Positions 8,601 to 17,262 of a stretch of DNA of 33,039 nt are shown one piece after another (within the stretch, counting starts at the first letter, position 1; every line of letters begins with the position of its first letter). This DNA comes from Lachnospiraceae bacterium (GTDB lineage Bacteria; Bacillota_A; Clostridia; Lachnospirales; Lachnospiraceae). The position numbers and the translations under genes are program-made. The stretch is taken from positions 1 through 33,039 of the forward strand of contig JAFRMI010000053.1 of NCBI GenBank assembly GCA_017430765.1, written 5' to 3'. The notes below the pieces were generated by a model. That model was given only the letters and a program-made list of their open reading frames with translations. It ran no database searches and had not been told where the DNA came from.

Positions 8601-11166
8601 GATGTCCGTCCGGGTTCTGCCTCTCCGCGCCGCATCTTGTATACAGGTTCATCTCTGTTCCGGGGAGCAGATCCCAGCTGCCGCCCTCCGGCTGCAGATC
8701 GATCCACGCGCGGAAATCGCCGACCCAGTAACGGAAAGTCTGCTCTCGCGTCTCTACTTTTTCATCGCCGTCATAAAGATCCAGGAACAGCGTCACATCG
8801 GCATAGCCGCTGCGGACGGCTTCAAATACCCACTCGTCTCCTTCTCTTGTCTCGATTACCGCGTCACGCGAATCATATGCATCCTCATTGGAGTCAATCC
8901 GGACATCGGTCACGACGACCCTGAGGTCCGCTTCCTCCGGGTAGCGGGCATTCTTCACACGGATGGTGTCCCCGCAGTCCGCCTTCAGTCTTCTCGTCTC
9001 GCCCGGAAACAGGTTTTCATCCCACCGGTAATCTTCATATTCCTCGTCGCGCATGTGCAGCCATGCATCCGTATCACTCACGCGGAAACCGGCATCCTCG
9101 CCCTTCACATAGACGTCCGCCCGCACACGGATATCATCCAGAGCGTTTAACAGCTCTCCCGTGAATGTAAAGACCAGATCGTCCCCGTCCTCTTCATATC
9201 GGTAATATGGGTTTGCTGAATCATCCAGATCCCTTTCGTCCAGTTTGTTGATCCAGCCCTCCTCATCGTCCCAGTCATCCCCGGTGCGGCCTTCATCAGT
9301 CCAGGAGCCCAGCGTGATATGGATCCGGAACCTGTCTTCCCAGTTTTCACCGAGATTCCCGACAGAAAGCCGAAGCTGCGCGCTGTCCGTCCCGCGGAAA
9401 ACCTCCCGGTCATGCTCATCAAATGAGATCTCATAGTTTTTTCCATTGAAGCGGTAATCGCACTCGATATCCCGCTCCTCACCGTCCTCCTCCCAGAAAG
9501 CGCGAAGACGGAAATCCGTGTCCCAGTCACTGAGTCTGGTAATCTTAAACGTATTGCCCTGCGCGCGGTCCCCGCCTCTCAGGACTCTCTCCTCTCCTCC
9601 GACAGTCTCCGTGACACGCAGAGCATTGTCGTCCAGGTCCTCCCACTCGAATGTCACGCCGGAGAGGGTCTGTCCGTCTTCTCCGTATCCATAGCGCCGT
9701 ACGAAGAAGGTTTCTACGACAGAGTTTCCTACGTCCAGTCCGCGGTCGAGATCGGTCGGCTCAATGATGTCATATCCCATCCGGAGATGGAATCCGGTAC
9801 TGTCTTCCGCCACGTCCTCTCCCTGATAGGACACCGTCACTCTGACGCGAATTTCTCCCTCGAGCTTCGTCTCATCCCCCGTAAGATCCCTGAATTTCAG
9901 AATGGCCCGTGAGGGATCGCCTTCCATCGCGGTCACCGTCGCATATGATTCCCCGAATACAAAGTCCCATGTATAGGAAAGACCGTCCCTGTCGTTCTGA
10001 TAATCGCCGTTTTCATCGAAATACTCGTGTCCCGCATCCGTGAAGAGTACGAATTCATCACCCGGCAGTCCGTCGTGCCGCATGTCCTCACTGTTCATAT
10101 AAACGTCAAAAACATCGCCGCCGATGAACAGTTTAAAGCTCTGCTCCTTTGTCTCCCCGTCAAAATCAATATAGGTCAGCGTGACCTCCGCGGTTCCGTT
10201 CTCTTCCGCAACCAGCCTCCACTTGTCACTCTTCTCCTCCACCTGCAGGATCTGCTGTCCCTCGTCATCAAGGTCGAAACCGAGTATCTCAACCTCTTCA
10301 TATCCCCAGTCCGGATGATCCTGATTTCGGAGACGGTAGCCCGTATAACGGTCGATCCACTGATCCCATCCTGTCAGCATGGAGCGATCCTGATATATCG
10401 GATCATATTCGGAATGGCAGAGTTCCAGATGCGCGTCCGCGATGGCGACGGATTCTTCCTGTCCTTCTACGTATGCCTCAATCCAGAGATGTGCCTCATC
10501 ATAGCCTGCATCCTCGAAGGCGGAGACAATTCTGCTTCCGTCGAGAAACAGCGTATCCCCCTGCACCTCATATCCGTCGCCTTCCGCAACAAGATCCGTG
10601 AAAGCAGGACGCTCTTCCTCCTCATCCCAGATCCCGATGGTTACTTCGAAGAAGTGAACCGGATCGCCCATACGCTCCGTATCGATCGGCAGTTCCAGTC
10701 TGCCATCATCGAAAAGACGGAACCACGGAGATGGCAGGGAGATCAGAGGTTCGTCCCCGTTCATCCGTTCCTTTGACGCAGCGGGAGTGTCCGGAGAGGG
10801 GATCTCCTCTTCCGGTTCTTCAGCGGCTGCATTTTCCGCGTCAGCAGCATCCGCATCCGGGATGTCCGGTGCTTCCTCTTCCCCCTCCTCGACGGCAGCT
10901 TCCTCATCCGGGAGCTCCCCGTCCGTCTCTTCTGCAGCATCGGCGTCTTCCTCTGTATCGCCTGCCGCTTCCCCGGCGATGCTGTCTTCCGTTTCCTGTA
11001 TCTCCTCTGTGGCGGCGTCAGCAGTTTCCGCTCCTTCCCCTCCGTCCACTTCCTGCGCTTCTTCCGTCTCCGCTGTCTGGGCAGCTGTCTCCATGGCCAT
11101 AACCGGGGATGTCTGTGAAAACACAAGTATCCCCGACAGCAGCGCTGCTAGAACCCGTTTTTTCAT
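5650..11166 (-). CDS. giant secreted repeat protein (1838 residues), unknown function
   Basis: The protein has a signal peptide (residues 1 to about 24, ending PVMA) and then a strongly acidic disordered stretch to about 135. A long body follows in which a domain set recurs: WRLVAEENG, WVFEAVRSG and WYIEAVRPG mark equivalent strands near 319, 780 and 1334, and ITRLSDWDTDF and VQRIADWSTGF mark another pair near 548 and 1077. These resemble diverged Ig-like modules. Near 1600-1660 is a region with paired cysteines (CTVCGE, CSVCGE), then an MBG-like domain and a very lysine-rich C terminus. No sortase signal or enzyme motif was seen. The basic tail may hold it to anionic wall polymers. AAGGAG lies 8 bases before the ATG. 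Confidence 0.9.
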   Translation of the reverse strand: MKKRVLAALLSGILVFSQTSPVMAMETAAQTAETEEAQEVDGGEGAETADAATEEIQETEDSIAGEAAGDTEEDADAAEETDGELPDEEAAVEEGEEEAPDIPDADAADAENAAAEEPEEEIPSPDTPAASKERMNGDEPLISLPSPWFRLFDDGRLELPIDTERMGDPVHFFEVTIGIWDEEEERPAFTDLVAEGDGYEVQGDTLFLDGSRIVSAFEDAGYDEAHLWIEAYVEGQEESVAIADAHLELCHSEYDPIYQDRSMLTGWDQWIDRYTGYRLRNQDHPDWGYEEVEILGFDLDDEGQQILQVEEKSDKWRLVAEENGTAEVTLTYIDFDGETKEQSFKLFIGGDVFDVYMNSEDMRHDGLPGDEFVLFTDAGHEYFDENGDYQNDRDGLSYTWDFVFGESYATVTAMEGDPSRAILKFRDLTGDETKLEGEIRVRVTVSYQGEDVAEDSTGFHLRMGYDIIEPTDLDRGLDVGNSVVETFFVRRYGYGEDGQTLSGVTFEWEDLDDNALRVTETVGGEERVLRGGDRAQGNTFKITRLSDWDTDFRLRAFWEEDGEERDIECDYRFNGKNYEISFDEHDREVFRGTDSAQLRLSVGNLGENWEDRFRIHITLGSWTDEGRTGDDWDDEEGWINKLDERDLDDSANPYYRYEEDGDDLVFTFTGELLNALDDIRVRADVYVKGEDAGFRVSDTDAWLHMRDEEYEDYRWDENLFPGETRRLKADCGDTIRVKNARYPEEADLRVVVTDVRIDSNEDAYDSRDAVIETREGDEWVFEAVRSGYADVTLFLDLYDGDEKVETREQTFRYWVGDFRAWIDLQPEGGSWDLLPGTEMNLYTRCGAERQNPDGHHEEVDVSGKKIRYEARVEWIDDEFFRQNDVRWEEVREMGRYWRACVNGSDLTPGTWYQDGNPDQETVYVYETNNHSDNLTISSAPDAPVMNIHVRAILIDTDENNPNEEWQIADTHRWIDVTYDTYELRIDGDWNPDIPVGGIAELMPTVVKYKDGVEVPISEEELAAIRYRFEWEERDGEVDSDNPPDVVITDDNGKTLTHGEDGSDVGMAPFFVQRIADWSTGFDIVAFTENDGEEHEIGRRTFMYNRFDPEAGFSADPKRGDGEGYTFVYTNEAITVTPSVEKLQALKDEGYPITWSVRYGEWQWSDETERDELGPIWKYAVDGDGCRIDDSKVEFTLTEEEFNSETGELHLDGEERMEELFEVLRYQYDEWGRRGSRFDIYLEAELNGVILCREGMRVLISRAYKRLEDDDMTTLTKKRFFYPGSKAALYVEDAAHCSGNEVDGEPGSYFEVTITGIESSDPNILRPYEEDGNWYIEAVRPGEAEITYTYTGGPEGDSGTHTTCLHVSDDYYRVEVPQRYEMLLGETGTITPKLVHSWYDAYAEGEKYQEEEVEPSSYEVYYDGWDGSRIDLDESSGRFSAKTTGESDLFAGIRYHEFDDGQWVHIRCDTSRGVFAIDESAKLYIVPGEVIRIDDEKIRSLLPPTMRIESIKNPDGVQEEIAAYYFDGGDRRLQFTSSADGGPIDTMTVPGSLAEEIEDGSTLPVSIGILARTGNEREHWAVSELAVVIHKHAEDAGTVTVQPTCAAAGVRAYHCTVCGEKLREEEVAKTGHGKEETAVTKATLSADGKIVTKCSVCGEILKTTAISRPSAFKLAEQSSKYDGKAKTPAVTVTDAAGKAIAASNYAVSYADNVNAGTAKVKISFKGNYSGEKNLTFVIAKAANPMKVKAKKPKVKYSKLLQKKQTIKAKSAVSVREAKGKVTYKKTKGDKNIKVAKNGKITIKKGLAKKKYTIKVKVMASGDKNYKSASKEVRIVITVR

Positions 11167-11251
11167 CGCATGATCTCCTTTAATTCTCTAAGCCGTTTCC
11201 GGTTCCGTGATGCGAATCACCGTTTCCGAATTCCACGTTTCGTTTGTTCCA

Positions 11252-11257
11252 ATTATA
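11252..11257 (-). promoter_or_regulatory. possible -10 box for the giant secreted protein gene
   Basis: A TATAAT hexamer stands on the minus strand about 90 bases before the start codon. No good -35 match exists at 16-18 bases, so the assignment is weak. Between it and the gene a hairpin GTGAT-TCGC-ATCAC (about 11206-11219) would lie in the mRNA leader. Nothing else is evident in this 259-base gap except the terminator at its other end. Confidence 0.35.
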
Positions 11258-11390
11258 CCTCTTTCTGCGCAAAAGCGGTACACAAATCGAATTCAAACAG
11301 CATCGTTTTCTCTCTTTTCAGAAAATAATCCATCTATGTTCTTTTTACTCATTGCATTCAATAAATAGAAAACAAAGTTTCCTATGATAT

Positions 11391-11417
11391 AAAAAAGGCA
11401 GGGATTTTCCCCGCCTT
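11391..11417 (-). terminator. rho-independent terminator of the transglutaminase/Big2 gene
   Basis: On the minus strand AAGGCGGGG, a loop of about five bases and CCCTGCCTT form a hairpin with one mismatch, directly followed by a run of T. It begins 9 bases after the stop codon of the upstream gene at 11426, so that gene is probably transcribed alone. Confidence 0.85.
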
Positions 11418-11425
11418 GAACAGTT

Positions 11426-14400
11426 CTACACCACATATATACTGACCGCTGTGTATGTGCCGTCCTGCGCATACACATAGATCCTGCATTTTCCTTTTTT
11501 CATGCCCCGCACCAGGCCTTTCGAAGAGACAGCAGCGATCTTCGGATCGGAGGATTCATAGGATATCTTTCGATGGACTGAAGCCTTCTTCCCGATCTTC
11601 ACCGCCTTCGCCTTCAGACGAACCGTTTTCTTCCTCTTCACCCTCGCGCTTTTACGGTTCAGCTTCAGCGCTCTGTAATTGTTCTTCTTTCCGCCCAGTG
11701 TCGTAATGTGCAGCGTCTTCGATGTGCTGAGCACCTTCGCGGAGGTGCCGACGCCGTCCGCTGCGACAACGACATATTTGTAATACGTCCCCTTCTTCAG
11801 CTTTTTATGCGTGTAGGAAGTCCCCTTTACAGCCGCCAGTTTCTTCAGACGGCTCCCGCACTTTGCGCCGTACACGATGTAGGCCTTCGCGCCGCTGACC
11901 CGGTTCCATCTGATCTGGATCCGGTTCCTCTTGACCGCCTTTTTGCGCGCGCACAGTTTCCGGAAGACACTTCCTCTGCCGTCTCGGTCCGACGTGTCCG
12001 CCAGCAGCGTCTTTTCCGCCAGGGACAGGGAAGCGCCTTTTCCGAGGGCGGTTCCGTCGGCGCCGGGCTGCTCAGCATTTTCCTCTTCCGCTGTGCCATC
12101 AGAGGATCTTTCGCCGGCGGCATCGGGATTCTCGCTGCCTTCCGCCTCCGCTTCTTTCGGTTTTTCTGAGACCGTCACTGTGACGGAAGCGGTATGCGCT
12201 CCGTCTTTCGCCGTTGCTGTGACAACAGCCGTCCCCGCCGCATGCGGCGAAACAGCCCCCTGCTCATCAACAGACGCGATTTCCGGCCGGCTGCTTTCCC
12301 AGGTCACTTCCTGATCGTCTGCATCCTCCGGGACAATGTGATAAGACAGGCGGAGAGGCTCACTCTCCAGATAGATGCTTTCATTCGTATGATCGAAGGA
12401 AATTCCCGTCACATGCTGCAGAACCGTCACGTCGCAAAACGCCGTAAGGCCAAGATCCTTCGTTGCCGCCGTGATCCGCACGGACCCGCCCTTCTTCGCC
12501 GTCACAGTGCATCCGCATCCATCCTCATCCGGCAGAACTTCCGCCGTCTCCGGGTCCGCGCTTGTCCACGTGACAGCCGGATCGGATGCATCCGCAGGAA
12601 GGACCGACGCATCCAGATGGGCGGTCACATCCTCACCAAATCTCTCCAGCGCTATCTGCGTCTCGCTGAGGGATATCTCCTCCACATGTTTCTTCACCGT
12701 GACCGTGCAGGACGCGGTAAACCCGCCGTCTGCAGACTCCGCTGTAATCACAGTTCTTCCGACAGCGGCCGGTGTGACCGCTCCTTCCGCATCGACGGAC
12801 GCGATCCCTGGATCCGCGCTCGACCAGCTGACCGCCTGATCCGATGCGTCCTCCGGAAGTATCTGCGCCTGAAGGGCCGTCGGCTCGTCACCGATCCACA
12901 CCTCCATCTCCGGTTCCAGCGAAATTCCCGTCACATGCTGCAGAACTGTAACAGAACAGGATGCCGTGCAGTGCCTGTCGACGGTCTCCACCGTCACGAC
13001 CGCCTCCCCGGCTTTTACAGGTGTGACCGTGCATTTCCCGGAAGCATCCGCCTCCACCGTCACAACGGACAGATCCGAGCTGCTCCACGAGACCGTCTGA
13101 TCGGACGCGTTGTCAGGAGATACGGACGCCGTCATTTCTGCAATTTCGTCCGTATAAAGGGAGAGTGTGTCCGGACAGGAGACCTCCTCCACGTGCACCA
13201 TGTTCGTGTAGGAAGCCGGTGCGATTGTCAGCTCCTTTTTGCTGAAAAGGTTCATGCTGTCCGCATCATAGTAGTAGCGGGTCCCGTCATTGACGCCGAA
13301 CGTGGTGCTTCCGTATGTGCCGAACATACTTCCGCCGCTCAGAAAATGCCTGGATTCCGAGGAGGAGTTAGTCAGATCCACCAGGTAATTCTCCCCGTCC
13401 TCCATATGCATCAGATTCCACATATGTGCATTGCGGACGGACCCAAGTCCCCCCGTCACCAGATAGCAGTCCATATCCGGATCGGAAAACGCGCTGAGGT
13501 CGCACAGGTACTTAAACGCCTTGGCGTAGCCCTCACACACGACATTCGTGTCCGGATTATTGTCAAACACATATATAATCTGCCACGGGTCGCCGTAATA
13601 ATCAGTGGAACTCGCCGCCTCGTTATCGTATGTCACCAGGCTTCGGATTGTCGTCCGGAAATACAGCAGTTTTTCGTGATCCGAATACCCCTCCGCCTCC
13701 TCCGCGATCACACCGGCGTATGCGACCGCGGCGGAAGCGCTGCCGCATTTTTCCTGATTGACCGCCGTGGGGAATTCATCTCCGGAAGGACCCGTGTAGC
13801 CTTCCGGCCAGTAATCCGGTGCAGCACTGAGCTGATACACCAGCCGGGTCAGTTTCAGCATATCCTTTTTCCGGTCGTACACAAACAGAGGATACCAGCC
13901 GTATCCCTTCGTCTTGTCAAACCAGTAGAATTCATAGGGAATATCCGTAAGAAGCGCATCGATGACCGTGATCGGGTTAAAGACCGCGTCATCCGAAAAG
14001 AGGGCGGGGTCATAGTATCCCTCGTCGTCAAAAGCAGGCCAGGTCGCGTCAAGAAGAAGATTGATCTGTTCGGTGGCCTCGGGATTATACCCCTCACCAT
14101 CCCGGTAGAGCCAGGATACGCCCAGCTCCTCCTTCGTGTAATACAGCTTGTCGACGACCCCCGTAAACGGGATCGAGATCTCCGCACTATCCCGCTGTCC
14201 GCAGGCAATCTGTGCCGCTGCCTCATAGAGGGCACTGTAGATCGCCTTCTCCGCGTCATTCAGATTGTTTTTCCGGGGAGCCTTCCGCCTTGCGGAACTG
14301 CCGGAAGGCGTCTTCCCGGGGTACATGAGGGAATCCAGGTAATCAGCGAAGAGTGCATCATTGTCCCGGCCCGTCACGGAGGACACGCGGTGCGGTTTTG

Positions 14401-14533
14401 AAGGGACCATCTCCCCTGTGATCTCAGCGGCGTATGCCGGATGCGTTCCCACAGCGAAAAAAGCCGCACCAAGCAGTGCAGCCAGCAGCAACGTCAGTTT
14501 TACCGGCATCTGCCGCATCTTTTCTCTAAGCAT
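11426..14533 (-). CDS. secreted transglutaminase-like protein with Big2 and Fn3-like domains
   Basis: This is a 1035-residue exported protein. A signal peptide ends near AYAA. A transglutaminase-like (papain-fold) domain follows with a visible triad: Cys333 in VVCEGYAKAF, His370 in NAHMWN and Asp386 in YLVDLT. Next come four tandem Big2-type Ig-like domains (about 446-780, each with a VSWSS-like strand), a linker, an Fn3-like domain (about 848-933) and a fifth Big2-like domain at the basic C terminus. Such proteins are thought to act on, or cross-link, surface proteins or peptidoglycan. The start is uncertain: the longest frame opens with TTG at 14554 without a ribosome site, the ATG used here abuts GAGGAG, and an ATG at 14518 is also possible. 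Confidence 0.88.
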   Translation of the reverse strand: MLREKMRQMPVKLTLLLAALLGAAFFAVGTHPAYAAEITGEMVPSKPHRVSSVTGRDNDALFADYLDSLMYPGKTPSGSSARRKAPRKNNLNDAEKAIYSALYEAAAQIACGQRDSAEISIPFTGVVDKLYYTKEELGVSWLYRDGEGYNPEATEQINLLLDATWPAFDDEGYYDPALFSDDAVFNPITVIDALLTDIPYEFYWFDKTKGYGWYPLFVYDRKKDMLKLTRLVYQLSAAPDYWPEGYTGPSGDEFPTAVNQEKCGSASAAVAYAGVIAEEAEGYSDHEKLLYFRTTIRSLVTYDNEAASSTDYYGDPWQIIYVFDNNPDTNVVCEGYAKAFKYLCDLSAFSDPDMDCYLVTGGLGSVRNAHMWNLMHMEDGENYLVDLTNSSSESRHFLSGGSMFGTYGSTTFGVNDGTRYYYDADSMNLFSKKELTIAPASYTNMVHVEEVSCPDTLSLYTDEIAEMTASVSPDNASDQTVSWSSSDLSVVTVEADASGKCTVTPVKAGEAVVTVETVDRHCTASCSVTVLQHVTGISLEPEMEVWIGDEPTALQAQILPEDASDQAVSWSSADPGIASVDAEGAVTPAAVGRTVITAESADGGFTASCTVTVKKHVEEISLSETQIALERFGEDVTAHLDASVLPADASDPAVTWTSADPETAEVLPDEDGCGCTVTAKKGGSVRITAATKDLGLTAFCDVTVLQHVTGISFDHTNESIYLESEPLRLSYHIVPEDADDQEVTWESSRPEIASVDEQGAVSPHAAGTAVVTATAKDGAHTASVTVTVSEKPKEAEAEGSENPDAAGERSSDGTAEEENAEQPGADGTALGKGASLSLAEKTLLADTSDRDGRGSVFRKLCARKKAVKRNRIQIRWNRVSGAKAYIVYGAKCGSRLKKLAAVKGTSYTHKKLKKGTYYKYVVVAADGVGTSAKVLSTSKTLHITTLGGKKNNYRALKLNRKSARVKRKKTVRLKAKAVKIGKKASVHRKISYESSDPKIAAVSSKGLVRGMKKGKCRIYVYAQDGTYTAVSIYVV

Positions 14534-14623
14534 CTCCTCATTCCGGGCCTGCAAAGCGTGCCGCTGTCACCTGGTGATCACTTGAAACAACCAAATTGCA
14601 CTTCACTTTCCGCTCATAACCGC

Positions 14624-15304
14624 TCAGGCAGCAAAACCCTTAAGCAGCCTTGAAAACAGAATTGTAAGGGGATTCACCTTCTGCACGATTGAAAGATAGG
14701 GACTGCTGTTGATCTGCCTGAGCAGATCACCTCCGATCCCCGTAAATGAAAACACATACACAAAGCCGAAGATCACCCACACAACGATGAGCCCCCGCGC
14801 AAAACCGAGCGGCAGCCCCAGCAGGCGGTCAATGAAGACCAGCTTTCCCCGGGGGCGCAGCAGGCGGTACACCACCCTCTCCAGTATGAACCAGACGAGG
14901 CTTGCCAATATATACGTAATGATCATCGCCGCGATGCCGATCAGCACGTTCGTGACCCGCCTCGCGACGACGTCCCGAAGGCCCAGCGCTTCGACGGCTG
15001 AACCGATGACGGCCCCCGCCGCCTCCCCTGCGGATGCGGCTCCGAACAGATCGGATCCGGCAAATGCATCCCCTTCCAGAATCTTATCCACCAGATTCCC
15101 GCTCCGGTCCTCAAAAAGCTGCCTCACATTGGTGCTTCCTCCGACAATGCCATTGATCGTCGGCGTCAGAGCAAAAAACGTGACGATCATTAGAACCATG
15201 GATGCCGTAGCAAGAAACGTCCGCATAAATCCGCGGAAAAACCCCCTCGCCATCGCCAGGGCCATAATCACCGCAACAACTGTTGTCAAAAAATCAAAAT
15301 GCAT
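14624..15304 (-). CDS. cvpA: CvpA family membrane protein
   Basis: This 226-residue membrane protein has about four hydrophobic segments (near 4-50, 105-135 and 155-185). It has the CvpA-family pattern: a short N-terminal helix followed by RGFFRGF, and a later helix containing DRLLGLPLGFARGLIV. CvpA was first linked to colicin V export and purine-operon expression; its molecular role in Firmicutes is unsettled, with links to envelope integrity. AAGGAG lies four bases before the ATG. It is the last gene after recR and the DUF5711 gene, 90 bases downstream of the latter, with no terminator visible between them. Confidence 0.88.
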   Translation of the reverse strand: MHFDFLTTVVAVIMALAMARGFFRGFMRTFLATASMVLMIVTFFALTPTINGIVGGSTNVRQLFEDRSGNLVDKILEGDAFAGSDLFGAASAGEAAGAVIGSAVEALGLRDVVARRVTNVLIGIAAMIITYILASLVWFILERVVYRLLRPRGKLVFIDRLLGLPLGFARGLIVVWVIFGFVYVFSFTGIGGDLLRQINSSPYLSIVQKVNPLTILFSRLLKGFAA

Positions 15305-15394
15305 GCTTCTCCTTCATAGATGGACGACCGAACGGAAGTGCCGCATTTTCCGTGATCCCGCAGATATCCGGCATCACCGGAACGTCCGGCTGCA

Positions 15395-16534
15395 TTACCG
15401 GAGCCGAATCACCTCCATAGTCTGGTCCGTCAGTACAAGGCACCTGTTTCTTCCGATCTTCAGCGCGTCCGCCACCGTTCCTTCATTGATGGAACCGCTG
15501 AAACGGCAGACGCCCCGCAGCGTGAAAATGCTTAGTGACGTCTCTCCGCTGACCAGGATCTGCCCGTCGCAGACATGGATTCTCGTATACGGGTGATCGA
15601 TGTACGCAGAACAGACCTGTTCTCCCTGCGGGTTATAGAGAAACAGCTGATAGAGATGTGTCTTCTCATCACTCCGGAAGATCACCCCGATGTGCGATCT
15701 GTCATGAAAGACGCTCACAATATCGCGGTCAAAGTCCCTGACAATCGTGTTGTCCTGTTTAGCCGGGTCGCGGACAATCGTAAATCCGTCGTCCCGGAAG
15801 ACGACACAGCGGCTTCCCAGATACTGCACGTCCGGAGCGAAAGTTCCCGTAAGGACCAGCTCTCCGGTCATATTGTTCTCGGCTGCCTTCCCCTTTGAAT
15901 CAAAACTGTAGAAACGGATCGTGCTGCCGGTCGTCCCGCCCGTCGCCGTGAGATAAGAGACCGCCACATGCATGCCGTCCTCTGAAATCGCCATGGCGAA
16001 GGGGTACCCGGGATCCGACATCGTCGACTCGCCGGCCGCAATCTTACCGCCCTCCTTGGTGTAATAGACAAATTCTGTCTTTTCACCCTCCTGCAGCAGG
16101 GCTGCCACCGTATTCTTTCCGGAGATTCTCGCCAGAAGAATCGGCAGTTCCGCGGAAAATGAGGCAATTTTCTCCTTCCGGTTATACAGGAAAAGGTCCG
16201 TTCCGCCCCGGTCATAGATCAAGACCTCCCCTCCCGAAACATCGACCCGGGGATCTGTCATCTGATAGGCAGAAGTCCAGACGGACTCGAGGTCCTTGTT
16301 CACAAGTGACGCTCCGTCCGACGAATACCGCACCGCGTACCCGTCACAATAGGCGAATCTGGATACGCTGTCCGCTTTCTTCTCCGCCTTCTCCACCTCA
16401 TAGTGCGAGAAGGTCCGGCTGTCGATCTTTCGCTTGACCAGCACCGCACATCCGACAAGAAGAACCACGACGAGTGCCGTGGCTAAATATCTGAATCTGC
16501 TGCTGTTCAAAAAATCTCTGATCCTGTCACCCAT
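15395..16534 (-). CDS. DUF5711 family membrane-anchored protein
   Basis: This is a protein of 379 residues from the ATG chosen here. One signal-anchor helix (about residues 15-34) precedes a long extracytoplasmic region of repeated short beta strands that looks like a beta-propeller (motifs such as SRCVVFRDDGFTIVRD). It matches what I know as DUF5711, a family commonly found after recR in Lachnospiraceae; its function is unknown. The longer frame starts with TTG at 16567 inside recR. The ATG 10 bases after the recR stop is preferred, though neither has a strong ribosome site. Co-transcription with recR and cvpA is likely. Confidence 0.8.
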   Translation of the reverse strand: MGDRIRDFLNSSRFRYLATALVVVLLVGCAVLVKRKIDSRTFSHYEVEKAEKKADSVSRFAYCDGYAVRYSSDGASLVNKDLESVWTSAYQMTDPRVDVSGGEVLIYDRGGTDLFLYNRKEKIASFSAELPILLARISGKNTVAALLQEGEKTEFVYYTKEGGKIAAGESTMSDPGYPFAMAISEDGMHVAVSYLTATGGTTGSTIRFYSFDSKGKAAENNMTGELVLTGTFAPDVQYLGSRCVVFRDDGFTIVRDPAKQDNTIVRDFDRDIVSVFHDRSHIGVIFRSDEKTHLYQLFLYNPQGEQVCSAYIDHPYTRIHVCDGQILVSGETSLSIFTLRGVCRFSGSINEGTVADALKIGRNRCLVLTDQTMEVIRLR

Positions 16535-16544
16535 GAAATACGAC

Positions 16545-17141
16545 TTATAGTTCCGTTCTGCCCTCAAGGGCCCGCAGCAGTGTCACCTCATCAATGTTTT
16601 CCAGGTCGCCTCCGACCGGGACTCCGTTGGCGATTCTCGTCACCTTGATGCCGGTCGGCCGGATCAGCTTGCTGATATACATTGCGGTCGTCTCCCCTTC
16701 CAGCGTGGAGTTCGTTGCGATGATCACTTCTTTTATGTCTCCGGTCAGTCTCCGCATCAGTTCTTTTAAGCGGATATCGTCCGGTCCGATCCCGAGCATC
16801 GGGGAAATGGCGCCGTGAAGCACGTGATACACGCCCTCATACTTGCCGGTCCGCTCATACGCCGCGAGATCCCTGGGAGATTCCACCACCATGATAGTGG
16901 CATGGTCGCGCTTTGCATTGCTGCAGATGGGGCATTTTTCAGAGTCTGTCAAAGTATAGCACTCAGTGCAGTAGCGGATGTTTCTCCTTGTCTCGATCAG
17001 CGCCTTGGAGAGCCGCTCGACTTTCTCAAAGGGCATGCTGATAATGTGAAACGCGAGCCGCTGCGCCGTCTTTCTGCCGATCCCGGGAAGCATCCCGAGC
17101 TGCTCTATGAGCTCTCTGATCTGCCCGCTGTAATAATCCAC
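16545..17141 (-). CDS. recR: recombination mediator RecR
   Basis: This 198-residue cytoplasmic DNA repair protein works with RecF/RecO to load RecA on gapped DNA. Visible parts are a helix-hairpin-helix (LGMLPGIGRKTAQRLAFH, about 16-33), a four-cysteine zinc finger (CTEC then CPIC, about 58-74), a Toprim domain (VVESPRDLAAYE through NSTLEGETTA, about 84-155) and the C-terminal GGDLENIDEVTL segment. The length is typical. It starts with GTG, supported by GGAGG seven bases upstream. The order dnaX-ybaB-recR is conserved in many bacteria. Confidence 0.97.
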   Translation of the reverse strand: MDYYSGQIRELIEQLGMLPGIGRKTAQRLAFHIISMPFEKVERLSKALIETRRNIRYCTECYTLTDSEKCPICSNAKRDHATIMVVESPRDLAAYERTGKYEGVYHVLHGAISPMLGIGPDDIRLKELMRRLTGDIKEVIIATNSTLEGETTAMYISKLIRPTGIKVTRIANGVPVGGDLENIDEVTLLRALEGRTEL

Positions 17142-17196
17142 GTTTTTTCCTCCCTGGCTTTTTTCTGATATCTTCGATCCGCCGGGGATCTTTCCT

Positions 17197-17245
17197 GTCC
17201 GGCGCCGGCCGGACTTGCGCCGGGCTGCGCGTCAGCTCTGCTGAC
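17197..17245 (-). repeat. two hairpins between ybaB and recR
   Basis: The 121-base gap holds two perfect inverted repeats: GTCAGC with a 3-base loop (17231-17245) and a 7-bp GC stem GTCCGGC...GCCGGAC with a 4-base loop (17197-17214). Neither is followed by a T run, so they are not simple terminators. They may act as mRNA processing or stability elements within the operon. Confidence 0.55.
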
Positions 17246-17262
17246 ACACTTCCCCTGCTGCG

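Noticed and set aside
11341..11370. Another REP-like copy (TTTTTACTCATTGCATTCAAT)
   Set aside because: It resembles the inner part of the 5529-5558 palindrome but lacks the GGGGACGG head and is not palindromic; at most a decayed remnant.
12194..14401. 735-residue open frame on the plus strand
   Set aside because: It lies wholly antisense to the transglutaminase/Big2 gene, has an Arg/His-rich composition typical of frames opposite GC-rich genes, and has no recognisable domain or ribosome site.
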